From: Adiantum capillus-veneris
Taxonomy: Eukaryota > Streptophyta > Polypodiopsida > Polypodiales > Pteridaceae
Reading direction: 5' to 3'
Length of the DNA: 64,000 bases
NCBI GenBank assembly: GCA_014529385.2
Contig: CM043944.1
Location: forward strand, 77,081,884-77,145,883
Under the pieces are notes generated by a model. That model saw nothing but the letters and a program-made list of their open reading frames with translations, searched no databases and had not been told where the DNA came from. Shown here in pieces: positions 1 to 10,889 of this stretch (within the stretch, counting starts at the first letter, position 1; each line of letters opens with the position of its first letter). The position numbers and the translations under genes are program-made.

Positions 1-587
1 ATGGACCTCGACTCGAGAGCCAAGATCAGTTCCTCGTGATTGACCGAATCTGCAATGAGGTTAGCTTCACTAGAGAAAGTATCAACTAACACTTCATCCT
101 TGTGAACATTCCCATCGTGGTCATACAAATCATCATGCTCGTGAGAAATCACATCTTGATCATGGTTGTCATCATGCTTGTCATTGTCATGCAATTCTTC
201 ATGCTTATCATCATGCAAATCCTGTGTGTCATGCTTTGGAGAAGAAGAGACTGAGAGAGTCTCCTTTTTACGAATCTCTTGCATCTGTGCTTGCACTTGA
301 GGCAACATCTCTTGCATTCTTGCTTTGTCCTCACGATCAAATTTTGCTTCTTTTTCGTCACGCTCACGCGTTATGATTGGCATTCTGTCTTTGTATTTAC
401 GCTCTATGGCTGCCATTATTTCGTCACTTTCTAACTTCTTGTCCATCATCATCTTGTCGAAAGCCTCCATAGGAGTTCGTGCAATCCTTGGCGTAGATGG
501 GGAAGGGGGAGGGTAAGAAAAACCGCCTGGTGGGGAAAATTCTTCTTCGCCACCCTGATGCTCATCACCTCCAAGCGAAGTATCCAT
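1..587 (-). CDS. Gag-like protein of an LTR retrotransposon, partial at the window edge
   Basis: Seen: reading the minus strand from an ATG at 587-585, the frame stays open to base 1 (195 codons), so the protein continues outside the window. It starts MDTSLGGDEHQGG, then a Pro-rich stretch, a charged Met/Lys/Glu-rich helical stretch, and an unusual His/Asp-rich part (about residues 115-165). No zinc knuckle or protease motif is reached. The first 45 or so residues match the shorter protein at 2113-2472, so both belong to one element family. Inference: N-terminal part of a Ty3-type gag. It lies downstream, in its own sense, of a leader and of the LTR at 1086-2111. No stop or frameshift is visible, unlike most elements here. 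It could also be an element-specific accessory protein. Confidence 0.6.
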   Translation of the reverse strand, partial: MDTSLGGDEHQGGEEEFSPPGGFSYPPPSPSTPRIARTPMEAFDKMMMDKKLESDEIMAAIERKYKDRMPIITRERDEKEAKFDREDKARMQEMLPQVQAQMQEIRKKETLSVSSSPKHDTQDLHDDKHEELHDNDKHDDNHDQDVISHEHDDLYDHDGNVHKDEVLVDTFSSEANLIADSVNHEELILALESRS

Positions 588-1085
588 GCCGCTTTGAGTG
601 ATGACCATCCACTGAAGTCTTGGGTTCTTAAGTTCACGAGGAACTTGGGTTCTTGTGGGTCTTGGTTCTTGGGTTCTTGAGGGGTCTTGAGGTTCCTGAG
701 GTTCGGGACTCTTGAGGTTCTGGAGTCTTGAGGTTCTTCTTTAGCTTGCAATCTGTGTTAGAGAAGGATCTTCTCTTCACCCGAGTTCTTCTTTTTTTCC
801 ACGGGCGCACCCCTTGGCGGCCTTGCCACACCAAGGTTTCTTTTTCCCACCTCACGTCGATTGGCCGGCCGCTAAGTGCACTGTCCGCTCTCAATGAGTG
901 AAAAGAGGCACAAGGGGAGGTTGGACAAGCCCTTCTTTCTTGGGATTTCTGTCACTCTTCAAAAGCACGATTAGGAATCGACATGCCCAAGAGGACTTGG
1001 GTTACATGCAATCGCAACAAGCAAAAAAAAATTATGTGTTGCTTTCCTTGAGTGATATAGAACACTGCCAAAGCTTTGATACCAA
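588..1085 (-). other. Leader of the gag-only element, first copy, with primer-binding site
   Basis: Non-coding in all frames that matter. At 1073-1084 the plus strand reads GCTTTGATACCA, which is the complement of an initiator-Met tRNA primer-binding site (TGGTATCAGAGC) with one mismatch, one base from the LTR. About 370 bases of the leader (634-1005) have a close copy at 2500-2822. The right part (about 990-1095) matches 12702-12790, where Ty3-1 splits the second copy. Confidence 0.6.
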
Positions 1086-1213
1086 TGTAAGGTGAAGCGG
1101 AAGTGAATGTTGAACTTTGCTCCTTTTACTTAAGGAAGGGAGAGCCTTCCGTTCCTTTAGTGAGAGAGTGCAATGGACAGAAGTGAATGAACACTGTGAA
1201 TGAAGGTGCTGAG

Positions 1214-1294
<81 letters not shown>

Positions 1295-2111
1295 AATACG
1301 ACACCTGAATGTTGTCAAACCCTCCTCCGAAGGACCCACTCTCTATGGCGAGAGCCGTCTACTGTTGATTGCACAATCTCTACAATGCTTTGGACTTGCT
1401 GATGATGTCGACGACGATGAGGACGACGACGGGACGGGGGCTGAAATCTGAAAATCTTTATCTACTGAATTCTAACTCTATGTCGGTGACGAATTCTAAC
1501 TCTATGTCGGTGACGATGTCGATGGCGACGATGCAACGATGACGCGCTGAAAATGCTGATGCTGAAATCTGCGTTTTCCAAGCTGAGACTGCGAACTTTG
1601 CGGGATCTGACTGTGCGGCGAGGATCTGGTGCGGAAAGGTGAGATTTGCAAGGTTTTGGGGTTCTACTGCGGGAACTGACTGCTGAAAACTGAAAACGCT
1701 TAGTCTAGGGCTGATTCTGTCGCGAAGATCTGCAAAAACGCTGAGGTTGATCTGCAAACCAAAAACACTAGGGACTGAAATCTGTCTTTGCTGAGGAAAC
1801 TGCTAACGCTAGGGCTGATCTGCTGTCGCTGGGGAATTTGATATTGCTAGGGCTGATCTGCTGTGTCTTGTGGTCGCCGAGGCTGATCTGCCATGCAAAA
1901 ATGCCAAGGCTGATCTGTGGTTGCAAAACGCTAGGTCCTTGCTGCTGTGTTGCAAAACGTGTTGCAAAATGTTAGGCCTGCTGGGGTCCTGCTAAGAAGG
2001 TGCCTGTTGAGCCGAAGTTCCTGCTGCCTCTTCTGCCCATAAGTGCTAGCGCTAGGTTTCTTGATATACTAGCTTGCTAAGATTGCCCTACCTAGTTTTC
2101 AACAAAAGTCA
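1086..2111 (-). repeat. LTR of the gag-only element
   Basis: In element sense this runs from TGACTTTTG (2111) to CCTTACA (1086), with the usual TG and CA ends, and is followed by the primer-binding site at 1084-1073. It contains a (GA)n microsatellite at 1216-1291 and an irregular repeat of a gctgatctg / cgctaggg motif between about 1440 and 1960. A second LTR start is at 12780. The end near 2050-2111 also resembles 19226-19310. The upper boundary is inferred, because no complete partner LTR is in the window and no clear polypurine tract precedes it. Confidence 0.5.
1216..1291. repeat. (GA)n microsatellite
   Basis: About 76 bases of nearly perfect GA dinucleotide repeat inside the LTR at 1086-2111. 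Open frames across it (Arg-Glu or Ser-Leu repeats) are artefacts. Confidence 0.95.
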
Positions 2112-2112
2112 C

Positions 2113-2472
2113 TTAAAAGTAAAAAGTGAAATTGGTTGGTTCGGACATCAAGGCAAGTACTTGTCGAACTAATTCTTGAGTACGTAGTTCTCTTTGAGCC
2201 TCATGCTCCGCCTCCCAGACCGCGCGTCTTGCTGCCGCTTCCTCCTTTCTTTGTTCTTTTCTTTCTTTTCGTTTGTCGTGTTCGCGCTCCAAGGCAATGC
2301 GAGTCTCTTCTTGTTTGGCCATCATGTCCATCATCTGCTTGACCATTGCCTCCATAGGGTTTGGTACACTTTGTGGCGTAGATGGTGAAGGGGGAGGGTC
2401 GGAAAAATCTCTTGGTGGGGAAAATTTTTCGTCGCCTCTCTCATGCTCATCACCTGTATGCGAAGTATCCAT
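2113..2472 (-). CDS. Truncated Gag-like protein of the gag-only element
   Basis: A 119-residue minus-strand frame beginning MDTSHTGDEHERGDEK. It has the same Pro-rich N-terminus as the protein at 1-587, then a strongly charged coiled-coil-like segment rich in Glu, Arg, Lys and Gln (about residues 50-105). It ends within two bases of the LTR at 1086-2111, so it lacks the rest of gag and all of pol. The order LTR-leader-gag-LTR recalls TR-GAG type non-autonomous elements; an LTR-LTR recombination product is the alternative. Confidence 0.55.
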   Translation of the reverse strand: MDTSHTGDEHERGDEKFSPPRDFSDPPPSPSTPQSVPNPMEAMVKQMMDMMAKQEETRIALEREHDKRKERKEQRKEEAAARRAVWEAEHEAQRELRTQELVRQVLALMSEPTNFTFYF

Positions 2473-2828
2473 TCCGCTTCAGGTGATTACCATGCACTAT
2501 GATCTTTGGTTCTTAAGTTCACGAGGAACTTGGGTTCTTGAGGGTCTTGAGGTTTTCTTTCGCTTGCAAACCGTGTTTGAGAAGGATCTTCTCTTCACCC
2601 GAATTCTACTCCTTTCCGGGGGCGCACCCCTTGGCGGCCTTGCGCTCACACCAAGGTTGCTTTTTCCCACCGCACGTCGATTGGCCGGCCGCTAAGTGCA
2701 CGGTCCGCTCTTAATGAGTGAAAAGAGACACAAGGGGAGGTTGGACAAGCCCTTCTTTCTTGGGATTCCTGTCACTCTTCAAAAACACGATTAGGAATCG
2801 ACACGCCCAAGCGAACTTGGGTTCGTGC
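2473..2828 (-). other. Leader of the gag-only element, second copy, broken by Ty3-1
   Basis: Close copy of 634-1000. It stops at 2828, where Ty3-1 begins, and resumes at 12702 with a primer-site remnant at 12767-12778. The uninterrupted copy at 990-1095 shows the pre-insertion order. Confidence 0.65.
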
Positions 2829-4325
2829 TGATGCATGGCTTTTAGGACCCCTTCTGAAGATGCAATAAAGGCACAGTCAGTTGTTGGGGAGATGAGGATA
2901 CTCTAGTCCAAGGGATCTCGAAAGAGAAGAAAAATCTACTTCACAAGCACCAAAGAGTAAAAAGTGCCATGGACAGAAGATACGTGGGAACGAGCTCTTA
3001 TGCATGCCTACAACCTATATCTTACAGAATAACCCATTCTAAGTGTGAATTTCTAGTGAAATTTACAAGAGGATGTTCGTCTGGACTCACAGCACAGCAT
3101 ACTCCGTTTTCACTTTTTTACCGACAGTAAATATTTTTTACCTACAGTAAATATTTTTCACCTACATGGTAAATACAAATCACTTTTTACCTACAGTAAC
3201 TTTTTTTTACCCATGGTAAATATTTTTTAGTGCACCATAAGTATTTGGTAGGCAACAGTTCACTGTTACTAGAAGTAGTGATTGGGCATCAACAATACAG
3301 TTACAGGAGGAGAAAAAGGGAAAATCTTATGGTAAAGGTGAGTCAACAGGGATAAAGACTTTTGAGTTGAAAAGAGACATGTTGATTTTTTCAAAGAACA
3401 CATGTCAAAAGAAGCCATGGTTGAGGATTTTTTGAGAATTTGATATTCAGGAGGACCCAGCAGGTCTCCCCCTGACATGTGCAGAACCTCCAGTTTCAAC
3501 AGCCACCTTACCTGCTCTTAAATGCTGGTCAAGGCCTTATCCCCATGTGTCACAATCAGAAAAATCAGCATTCACCCTCCCCTCTCACATCACTCTAGAG
3601 AATATCTTGATGGTGACATATCAGGTGATCTCAATCTGTTGACCACCCTAAGCAAAAAGTAATCCCAATCAGCGGATTTAAGCATGTTTATCCCTAATCC
3701 TAAACCCTCTCAGAAACCTATATAAGGAGGCCTTCTCTCACTCAAAACCAACACTTCACCCCCTTCACCAAGCAATGAAGCTATGACGACATTGCTCACA
3801 ACGAGGAGCTATGGATGGAGCTTTACTCTCTCCCTCTCTCTCTCTCTCTCCCTCTAGTATGCTACATTACTAGCCCTAAAACCTAAATAAGGAGTCTTCT
3901 CTCATGCTCCATGGCCACCATCCTCGCCATCATTCTCTAAGGTATTGATGTGTTGCTAGTAGGATCGTACCTACTTGCTGGGTTGATTGTTTTTGACAAG
4001 GGATTATGCCATCCTTGATTTGCTTCTCTATATCCTTGTTATGTATGATCAGATGCCGTTGTATTGTTAAGCTGATGTCTTGTGTATATATATGCTACAT
4101 AAGGTCCCTAAGCTTCGTTTCTATGTGTTTTGCCATATGTTTTGATGCCATGATAATGCCAGAAGTCTCACTTGCCTATGTGCACTATGTGTGAGGTCCC
4201 TAAACCTCTTAATTTAGGGTGGTGCCCCTTTGTTTTGTTCTTTGCTTGTTTGCATGAGGCGTGGTTTGTGGAGTGTGCACGAGTACAGAGGCCATCCGAT
4301 TGCACTGCTCTTTTTCCCGTCCTCA
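2829..4325 (+). repeat. 5' LTR of Ty3-1
   Basis: Begins TGATGCATGG and ends CCTCA. Contains repeated tracts of the type ACAGTAAATATTTTT (about 3125-3215), a TATAAGG-like box near 3720 that could be the promoter, and a short CT microsatellite near 3832-3857. Confidence 0.9.
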
Positions 4326-4328
4326 TTT

Positions 4329-4346
4329 TGGTGCCCCCACTGAGGA
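4329..4346 (+). other. Primer-binding site of Ty3-1
   Basis: TGGTGCCCCCACTGAGG begins three bases after the LTR. TGG pairs with the CCA end of a tRNA. I cannot say which tRNA; it is not initiator Met. Confidence 0.6.
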
Positions 4347-4397
4347 GGGCTACACAGACCTTCAGTCCACAAGCAATGAAGATGTGCAATCTACAAC

Positions 4398-5363
4398 ATG
4401 GACGAATGGCGTGAGGAGTTTGCAAATTGGAGAACAGAAGAGGAGGCTTTAGAGGCCTTAAAAGCTTTCATCGAGGTCTTGTTACCAGGTTGCAGTGTCA
4501 TTGAAATTCAAGAAGTAAGTTCTTCTACATGCCTTGTTCGTGATCGTCGCCAACGAAGGAGAGTGAGAAGAAGAGCTTGATATACCTCTCCTCTCAACCT
4601 ATGAGTGCTCCAGAAACCTCTAACGTACACGAGCTTGAAATATTCTACATCAACATACACGAAGGTACTGTGACACACATTAAGGGAAGAGAAAGCATCA
4701 CCAGACCTCTCTTTCCTGAGGAGCCGACTAAGAGGAGGAAGATCACCTCTACACCTAAGTGGCCCAAGGCCGCAGTGCGTGCTCAAGCGTAAGGTAACAT
4801 TTGGCTTAATCTCATTAATAAGGGATTACATGACCACTACATGCAAGAAAAAGGCTAGTGAGCAACCAACTTCAACCTCCAACTTGCAACCACGACTCTC
4901 ACCCCTAAATCCTCCTGAAGCAAAGAGGCGAAGGCTTGCCTACAAGATTGCCGCCCGTCTGCGAGTGCTCCCAGTGCACTTTGTGAATCCAGACACCACC
5001 AATCCCAAGCCAACCTCCTGTCCGCGTGAAGATCACTTTGGATATTGTCCAAAGTGCTTTGGAGACCGGGTGAAAAGCCTCCCTGCCCTACCTTTGCTGC
5101 TAATTTTCAAGAAGTTATCTCAATCTAAGGAAACTATCTTAGTTGATGATGTGCTGCACATTAATGGTGTCACTTTCATTCGTCATGCTGATTATGGTAA
5201 TAGCATCCAATTGTTGCTTGCTAAAAGGCTCAGCATTGTACAAAGTGTTGCCATCACGCCTTACGTCTTCACAGATGCATCAGGAAGAGTCGAAGTGATC
5301 CGAGGTGGTGACCTTCTGTGGCTGATCAGGTTCGTTGGTCCCAAGGTGGTGCAACTAAGCTAG
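4398..5363 (+). pseudogene. Broken leader ORF of Ty3-1 (unknown protein, upstream of gag)
   Basis: An ATG at 4398 opens a frame (MDEWREEFANWRTEEEALEA...) that stops at 4580. Coding-like sequence continues in other frames at 4577-4792 and 4779-5363. Together these suggest one protein of about 320 residues broken by two frameshifts. It has an acidic N-terminus, Arg/Lys-rich patches (RRQRRRVRRR; KRRRLAYK) like nuclear-localisation signals, and a C-terminal part with a CPREDHFGYCPKCFG segment whose cysteines could bind metal. No family is recognised. An extra ORF between the primer-binding site and gag is typical of Ogre/Tat elements; its function is unknown there too. Confidence 0.5.
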
Positions 5364-5367
5364 GCTC

Positions 5368-5607
5368 TTGTGTGTAAGTATGGATGCCAATAATGAGAAT
5401 GATGATCCCCGCATGTTTCCTTTCCATTTTGTGCGTCATATCCGTGTGAATATTTGTATTGATAGAAAAATCTTTTATCAGCAAAGAATAGCCCTGCTGT
5501 TTGGAGCCGAGAGACTTGGGGAAATCTTGCGCTCTCCTCATCCTGTCATTCTACCCTTACTAAACTATTACCATTCCTTTGATGTGTCGATCTTCATCCT
5601 ATTTTGA
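5368..5607 (+). CDS. Small leader ORF of Ty3-1 (79 aa, unknown)
   Basis: Reads MCVSMDANNENDDPRMFPF... with an alternative Met at residue 5, ending in an aromatic and hydrophobic tail. It lies right after the larger leader ORF and before gag. A GTAAGT string just upstream (about 5371) could be a splice donor; no evidence beyond that. May be the C-terminal part of the broken leader ORF. Confidence 0.35.
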   Translation: MCVSMDANNENDDPRMFPFHFVRHIRVNICIDRKIFYQQRIALLFGAERLGEILRSPHPVILPLLNYYHSFDVSIFILF

Positions 5608-5698
5608 GCTAAGTTGTGCTAAAGCTCCAAATTGTAATTACCATACTCTATTTTAAAATAAATTGGAGCTATTTGTGTAATTGTTTACTCTCTCACTT

Positions 5699-8161
5699 AT
5701 GGCCTTCCCTAATTTTTATGGTAAGCCTGGGGAGGTTGCTCCAGACTTTTTGGATAATTTGGAAATGGCCTTTCTGGTATCGGGAAGGGATGACGAAGCT
5801 ACTAAGTTAAGGGCCTTTCCTTTGGTCTTGAGGGAAGGTGCAAAATTATGGTATCAAACTTTGGCACCTGAAGAAAGAAGAGACTGGGAGTCCTTAAAGA
5901 TGGCCTTCATCGAAGAATTTCGCCGCCATGAGCCTCCAGAGGAGATATGGAGATAGCTCTTAGAGCTACGCCAAACATCACCCAATGACTATAGAAGCTA
6001 TGAAGGAAAGTTTTCCAACCTGTCGGAGAAATGGTGTGCATCACTAGGTGAAGGAGAAAGAGCGCTAGAATGCCTAAAGGACTGTTTTCTGGCAGGGCTT
6101 TACCCCATCCTTCGAGAAAAGGTAAAAGGTAAATTCCCAGATACCTTTGATAAAGTTATGACTTATGCAAGGGAGAAGGATAGGAAGTTAAAATTCCAAG
6201 CTCAACTACAAGGGGGAATGGAGCCTCCACCGCTAGCTCAACCTACGGCAAGGGTAGTAGCAGGGACAGGAGCAACAGACCAAGAGTCCTCTCAACAAGA
6301 ATTACTTCAACAAATCACCAATCAACTAGAGAGCCTGTCCATCAATCTGGTTCAAGGTGTAAGGGCTCCCCAGCCAGGAAATGAACGAAATAGACAAGAA
6401 GGACAAAGGCAAGCACGTGAGTACATTTGCTACAACTGTGGAGAGGTAGGTCACGGCATGTATTATTGCCCCCATCCACGACGCTATCAAGGAAATGGTA
6501 ATCAAAGACGGCCTCCTCGCCAGCAAGTCACTCCTCCTCGAGCTAGGCCACTAAATGGACAAAATGCACACGTGGCTCCATCAATCCAAATATTGAGACC
6601 CCCTCCTCCACCACCACAAGCACCAGCAGAGATCCCTCCACTACCATCGGGAGGGGAGGACAGGGCTGTCTCTGTCATAAGTCTTGACAATGGTAAGGAT
6701 AAAGGGAAAGAAAAAATGGAGGAAGCTGTTGCCATGCCAATAAAGAGAGTTAGGAGACAAAGAACTGATGAAATGGAAGCTTCAGAGCCGGATAAAGGGA
6801 ATGAGGGTTCCTCCCAAGTGATAGGAGACAAGAAAAGGAAGAGTAGGTCAAGGAGGCACATAGGAGTAGAAGACTTTCCACTTGGGGTAGGATCCATACC
6901 TTACGACCTGGTAGCAGATGTGAGTAAGCAAGGACCAAAGATTTCATGGCAGCAACTCCTCCACCTTTCCCCAAAGATGCGTAGAACCTGGTCTAAGATG
7001 GTCAGCACCAGGAGGGCTAAGGCAAAGTCAGTTGGGTCTATTAGTGCAAGAGGCATGAAGGATATCGTGCCAGTCATTGATGCAGAGATTAAGAGTCAGC
7101 GAGTCTCCAATGTGTACGTAGATGGTGGAGCCGAGATTTGTGTTATGACAGAGAAATTAATGCACAGGTTGGGTTTGGAAGTAAACGAGCAAACTTCCTT
7201 ACAAGCTAAGATGGCAAATAATGTAAGGGTGGCTTGTGTGGGAAAGGTTAATGGAGTGAAGGTTTCAGCTTTTGGTGTGGCGATCTCAATTGATGCTTAT
7301 GTGATCCCAACTAAGGGGGAGGGCTATCCGCTAATCCTTGGAAGACCTTGGCTTATGGCTATGAAAGCTAGGCAAGATTGGGAGACAGGTTCCCTTGAGT
7401 TGCGACCAAATCATAAGGTAGGTGGCAAGCAACAAAAAATTGTGTATGACATGAAGCAGGATAGACAACAAGACCTAGAGATGGAGACTTCTATGGATGA
7501 ATGGAGCACAAGCAGCTGCTCTTCATCTGAGGATGAGTCATCTGAGGAGGATGCTAGCTCTTTGGAAGTCATGGGTATAATACTGCGAAACCCAGAAGGA
7601 GAAGGTGGTCAAGACTCTCTAAACAAGGAAGAAGCCACAGGCTTAGAGGAGATGCTAGCTAAGGACCTACTAGAAGAAGAGAGAGAACCCTATTTGCAGG
7701 TACTAAAGAAGCATGCTGGCCTCTTTATAACTGATTACGAGCACATTAAAGGAGTGACGGTAACCCAACACCATATCCAATTAAAGGAAGGTGCCAAACG
7801 AGTGGTGCAAAGGTTAAGGAGATTAGGGCTAGTGCAACAAGATGCACTCTTAAAAGAAGTAAAAAGATTACTCAAGGCAGGATTTATCTACCCAGTGGAA
7901 GATTCTGAGTGGGTGTCTCCAGTTGTGGTAGCACCAAAGAAAAATGGGAAGTGGAGGGTATGTGTGGATTACAAGCCTCTAAACGCAGCCACAAAAAGGG
8001 ACCATTTTTCTTTGCCTTTTCAAGATGAAATACTAAATGAAGTGGCTGGTCATGAAAGGTACACAGTGTGTGATGGGTACTCAGGCTACTTCCAAATTAG
8101 AATTGCAGATGAAGACCAAAGAAAGACTACCTTCATAACACCTTGGGGGTGTTTTGCTTAG
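5699..8161 (+). pseudogene. Ty3-1 gag, protease and start of reverse transcriptase
   Basis: Starts at MAFPNFYGKPGEV. The retrotransposon gag core is recognisable (LREGAKLWYQTLAPEE...DWESLKMAFIEEF). A TAG at 5954-5956 interrupts it where Gln is expected. A CCHC zinc knuckle (CYNCGEVGHGMYYC) lies near 6430-6470, followed by Pro-rich and Lys/Glu-rich spacers. The retropepsin motif is VDGGAE, with a downstream LILGRPWL flap/strand, near 7115-7355. RT begins near 7880 (PVVVAPKKNGKWRVCVDYKPL, and the GYSGYFQI segment). The frame ends at 8161 through a single-base frameshift; RT continues in the next frame from 8154. Confidence 0.85.
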
Positions 8162-9356
8162 AGTTATGCCTTTTGGTTTAACTAATGCCCCAGCTACTTT
8201 CCAGAGGTTTATGAACTTGGTGTTTCAACCTTACTTTGGTAACTCCATACGAGTCTTCATTGATGATTTTTGCATTTACAGCTCTAGGGAAGTACATCTG
8301 TCCAAGGTTGATGAAGGTTTCACCCGTCTGGCCCAATTGGGTGGGCAATTGAATAAAGACAAGTGCCACATAGGTGAGAGCAAGGTCACTCTACTAGGCC
8401 ATGTTGTGTCTCCAAATGGTATTGAGGCTGACCCTGAAAAGGTAAAGACATTGTTAGCTTTACCTACTCCTTTAAACGTGAAGCAACTAGTCTCCTTCAT
8501 TCAAAAGGTTCGCTACATGGGACGATTCATACATCTCCTTTCTCAGGCAATCTATCCTTTGCAGCAGCTCACTAAACACACTACATTGACATGGAGTGAG
8601 AAGGGTGAAAGGTGCTTTCAAGAAGTTAAAACCATTTTGAGCTCATTGCCTGTCGTCCTACAACCCACATGGGGTGAATTATTCTATGTAAATCCTAGTG
8701 TAGGTCCAGAAGCTCTAGGAGCTGTTTTGATGCAAAAAGACCCAAAGACATCCCTCATGAGACCAGTCTACTTCTCTAGTAGAGTGATGACAGCTGCTGA
8801 AAAGGGTTTCAGCGCAACTGAGCAATTGGTGCTAGCTCTTAAGTTTGCAGTGGAGAAGTTTCGGGCTTACTTACTTCCGAGACAATTTGTGGTGATCACA
8901 ACTGAGGAGGTTTTTCCATATGCCCTACAACACATGGAATTGTCTCAAAGAATAGCAAAGTGGGTGGTGCAGCTTCAAGAGTTTGACTACACACTACAAG
9001 TAGAGGATTCCACCCGTGCTTGTTTGGCAGATGCCCTCACACAAAGGTGTTATGAGAAGGCCAAGAAAGAGAAACCTAGTAAGGTACCGCCTATCCCGGA
9101 GCCTGAAGTTCTACTGGGAGCACAAAGTCTGTATTTTGATGGGGCTTACAAGAGGACCAAAGACAAGGCATTAGCAGGCATAGTAATATTAGGTCCAGAG
9201 AAGGAGAAGATCTTTGCAAAAGGGTTTCATCTAAAAGAGGTTCATTCTAACAATGAGGCAGAGTACCATGCCCTTGTTTTAGGGTTGCAATGTTGTCTTT
9301 CTCAGAGCATCACAAAGCTAAATGTTTTTGGTGATTCCATGTTGATTGTTAAGTAA
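8154..9356 (+). pseudogene. Ty3-1 reverse transcriptase, RNase H and start of second RNase H
   Basis: Continues RT with [18 protein letters not shown] and the catalytic FIDDFCIYS box (the YxDD box of this group). A first, retroviral-type RNase H follows, in which the usual catalytic Asp near the start is replaced (FYVNPSVGPEALGAVL). A second domain starts near 9130: LYFDGAYKRTKDKALAG, NNEAEYHALVLGL and NVFGDSMLIVK, which carry the D, E and D of a plant/archaeal-type RNase H. A TAA at 9354 stops the frame where the family has Gln. The dual RNase H with a decayed first copy is known for the Tat lineage. Confidence 0.85.
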
Positions 9357-10535
9357 ATGGTTGGTGTATGGGCCTGTAAAAATGACAAATTGTCTGTTAA
9401 GATGAGGGAAGCAAAGGCCTTGTTGAAGGGTTTTAAAGAAGTTCGAGTGCACTTTGTATTTAGAGATCAAAATCGAGAAGCAGATGCCTTAGCAGGTGAA
9501 GAACTACAAACTCTCATAGTAGGTGCTATCCTTGTGAAAAGTCCTTTATACCAGGGAAAGGAGGAGCTGCATGATTTACTTTACTTTCTTGAGCATTGTG
9601 AAGCACCCTCTGGTATGAGTAAAAGTGAACGTAGGTGGTTGGCAAAAAAGGCTACCAGCTATAGCTTAGTGAATGAGGACTTGTATTGTAAAGGGAAAGA
9701 TGCTGTCTTAAGGAGAGTTCCTGCATCCCAAGAGATAAAGGATATTTTGTTTAGTTGTCATGAAGGTGTGTGTGGTGGCCACTTTGCACAAGAGATTACT
9801 AGCAGAAAGATTTTACAAGCAGGGTTCACGTGGCCAAGCCTCCATCGAGATGTACAACATTGGTGCCGCACATGTGAGGTTTGCCAAAAAGCTGGACCAA
9901 GGCGTCTTACCCATGAAAATCAGCATCCAATCAAAACCTATGGGCCATTTGAAAAATGGGGGATAGATGCAATAGGGCCACTACCTTGCACTCAATCACG
10001 GAAGGAATACATCATTATGGGGGTGGAGTACATGACCAGATGGGCAGAAGCTCGTCCCACAAAGCGCATCACAGCCAAGGACGTGAGTGATTTCATTTTT
10101 GAATGCCTTTGTTGCCGTTTTGGCACACCTTTGGAGATTCTCTCGGATAGGGGACCGGGATTTCGAGCTGATTTAGTCGGGCAATTGATGAGCAAGTTAA
10201 AAATCAAGCGCAGGCACTCTACACCATACTACCCTCAATGCAATGGTCTTGTGGAAAAGGTAAATGGTCTTATATGTAAAATCATCACTAAGCAAGTGCA
10301 TTTACATCCTAAGGCATGGGACAAACACCTAGATGCAGTACTTTGGGCCTACAGAACATCCTTTAAAACATCCTTGGGGTATACACCTTTTCCCTTGGTT
10401 TACGGGCAAGAGGCACTATTGCCTATAGAAGTGGAGCTAGCGAGCCTCCGAGTTCTAAAAGCACATCAAGAGGATAGTCAAGAGATGCAAGTGGAAGGAA
10501 GAATCATCGATTTGGAGAGGTTAGGGCTAGATTGA
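9357..10535 (+). pseudogene. Ty3-1 end of second RNase H and integrase
   Basis: Begins with the end of the second RNase H (FRDQNREADALA, the final Asp). The integrase has an HHCC zinc-binding region (HEGVCGGHF...CRTCEVCQ) near 9755-9890. Its catalytic core shows D (WGIDAIGPL), D (LSDRGPGF) and E (NGLVEKVNG), so the DDE residues look intact. It ends at a TGA at 10533; the frame picks up again at 10545. Confidence 0.85.
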
Positions 10536-10544
10536 GAGTCAGCA

Positions 10545-10889
10545 GTGAAGTACTATGCAGCCCAGGCAGAGAAGAAACGAAAGAAGTTCAATCGCAACCT
10601 TGTCAAGAAAGGTATCAAGGAAGGTTCTTTAGTGCTCAGATACGACAATCGCTTTGATCGCAGGAAGGATGGTAAGTTCTTGCTTAAGTGGGAAGGCCCT
10701 TTTGTAGTGATACAGAGGTTCTCAAATGGTAGTTACCAACTAGGTGACCTAGATGGTAAGGTACATCAGACCCCGGTAAATGGTTGGCGATTGAAGGCCT
10801 ACCAATGTCGTCTTTCACAGCAATATGCTGGTGAAATCAATGCTAAGGATGGTTCAGAGGAGAGCTCATCATATTCGAGCTCCAACTAA
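10545..10889 (+). CDS. Ty3-1 C-terminal part of integrase
   Basis: Continues the integrase after one stop: a Lys-rich stretch, then an SH3-like segment (KDGKFLLKWEGPFVVIQ...GSYQLGDLDG) seen at the C-terminus of plant Ty3 integrases. Ends in a Ser-rich tail. No chromodomain follows, as expected for a Tat element. Confidence 0.75.
   Translation: MKYYAAQAEKKRKKFNRNLVKKGIKEGSLVLRYDNRFDRRKDGKFLLKWEGPFVVIQRFSNGSYQLGDLDGKVHQTPVNGWRLKAYQCRLSQQYAGEINAKDGSEESSSYSSSN

Noticed and set aside
1157-1451. Open frames of Ser-Leu or Arg-Glu repeats across the (GA)n tract
   Set aside because: Pure microsatellite translation, present on both strands and in several frames.
8260-8285. FIDD instead of YMDD in Ty3-1 RT as a mutated active site
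   Set aside because: FxDD and YxDD variants are normal in plant Ty3 elements; Ty3-C here has FLDD.
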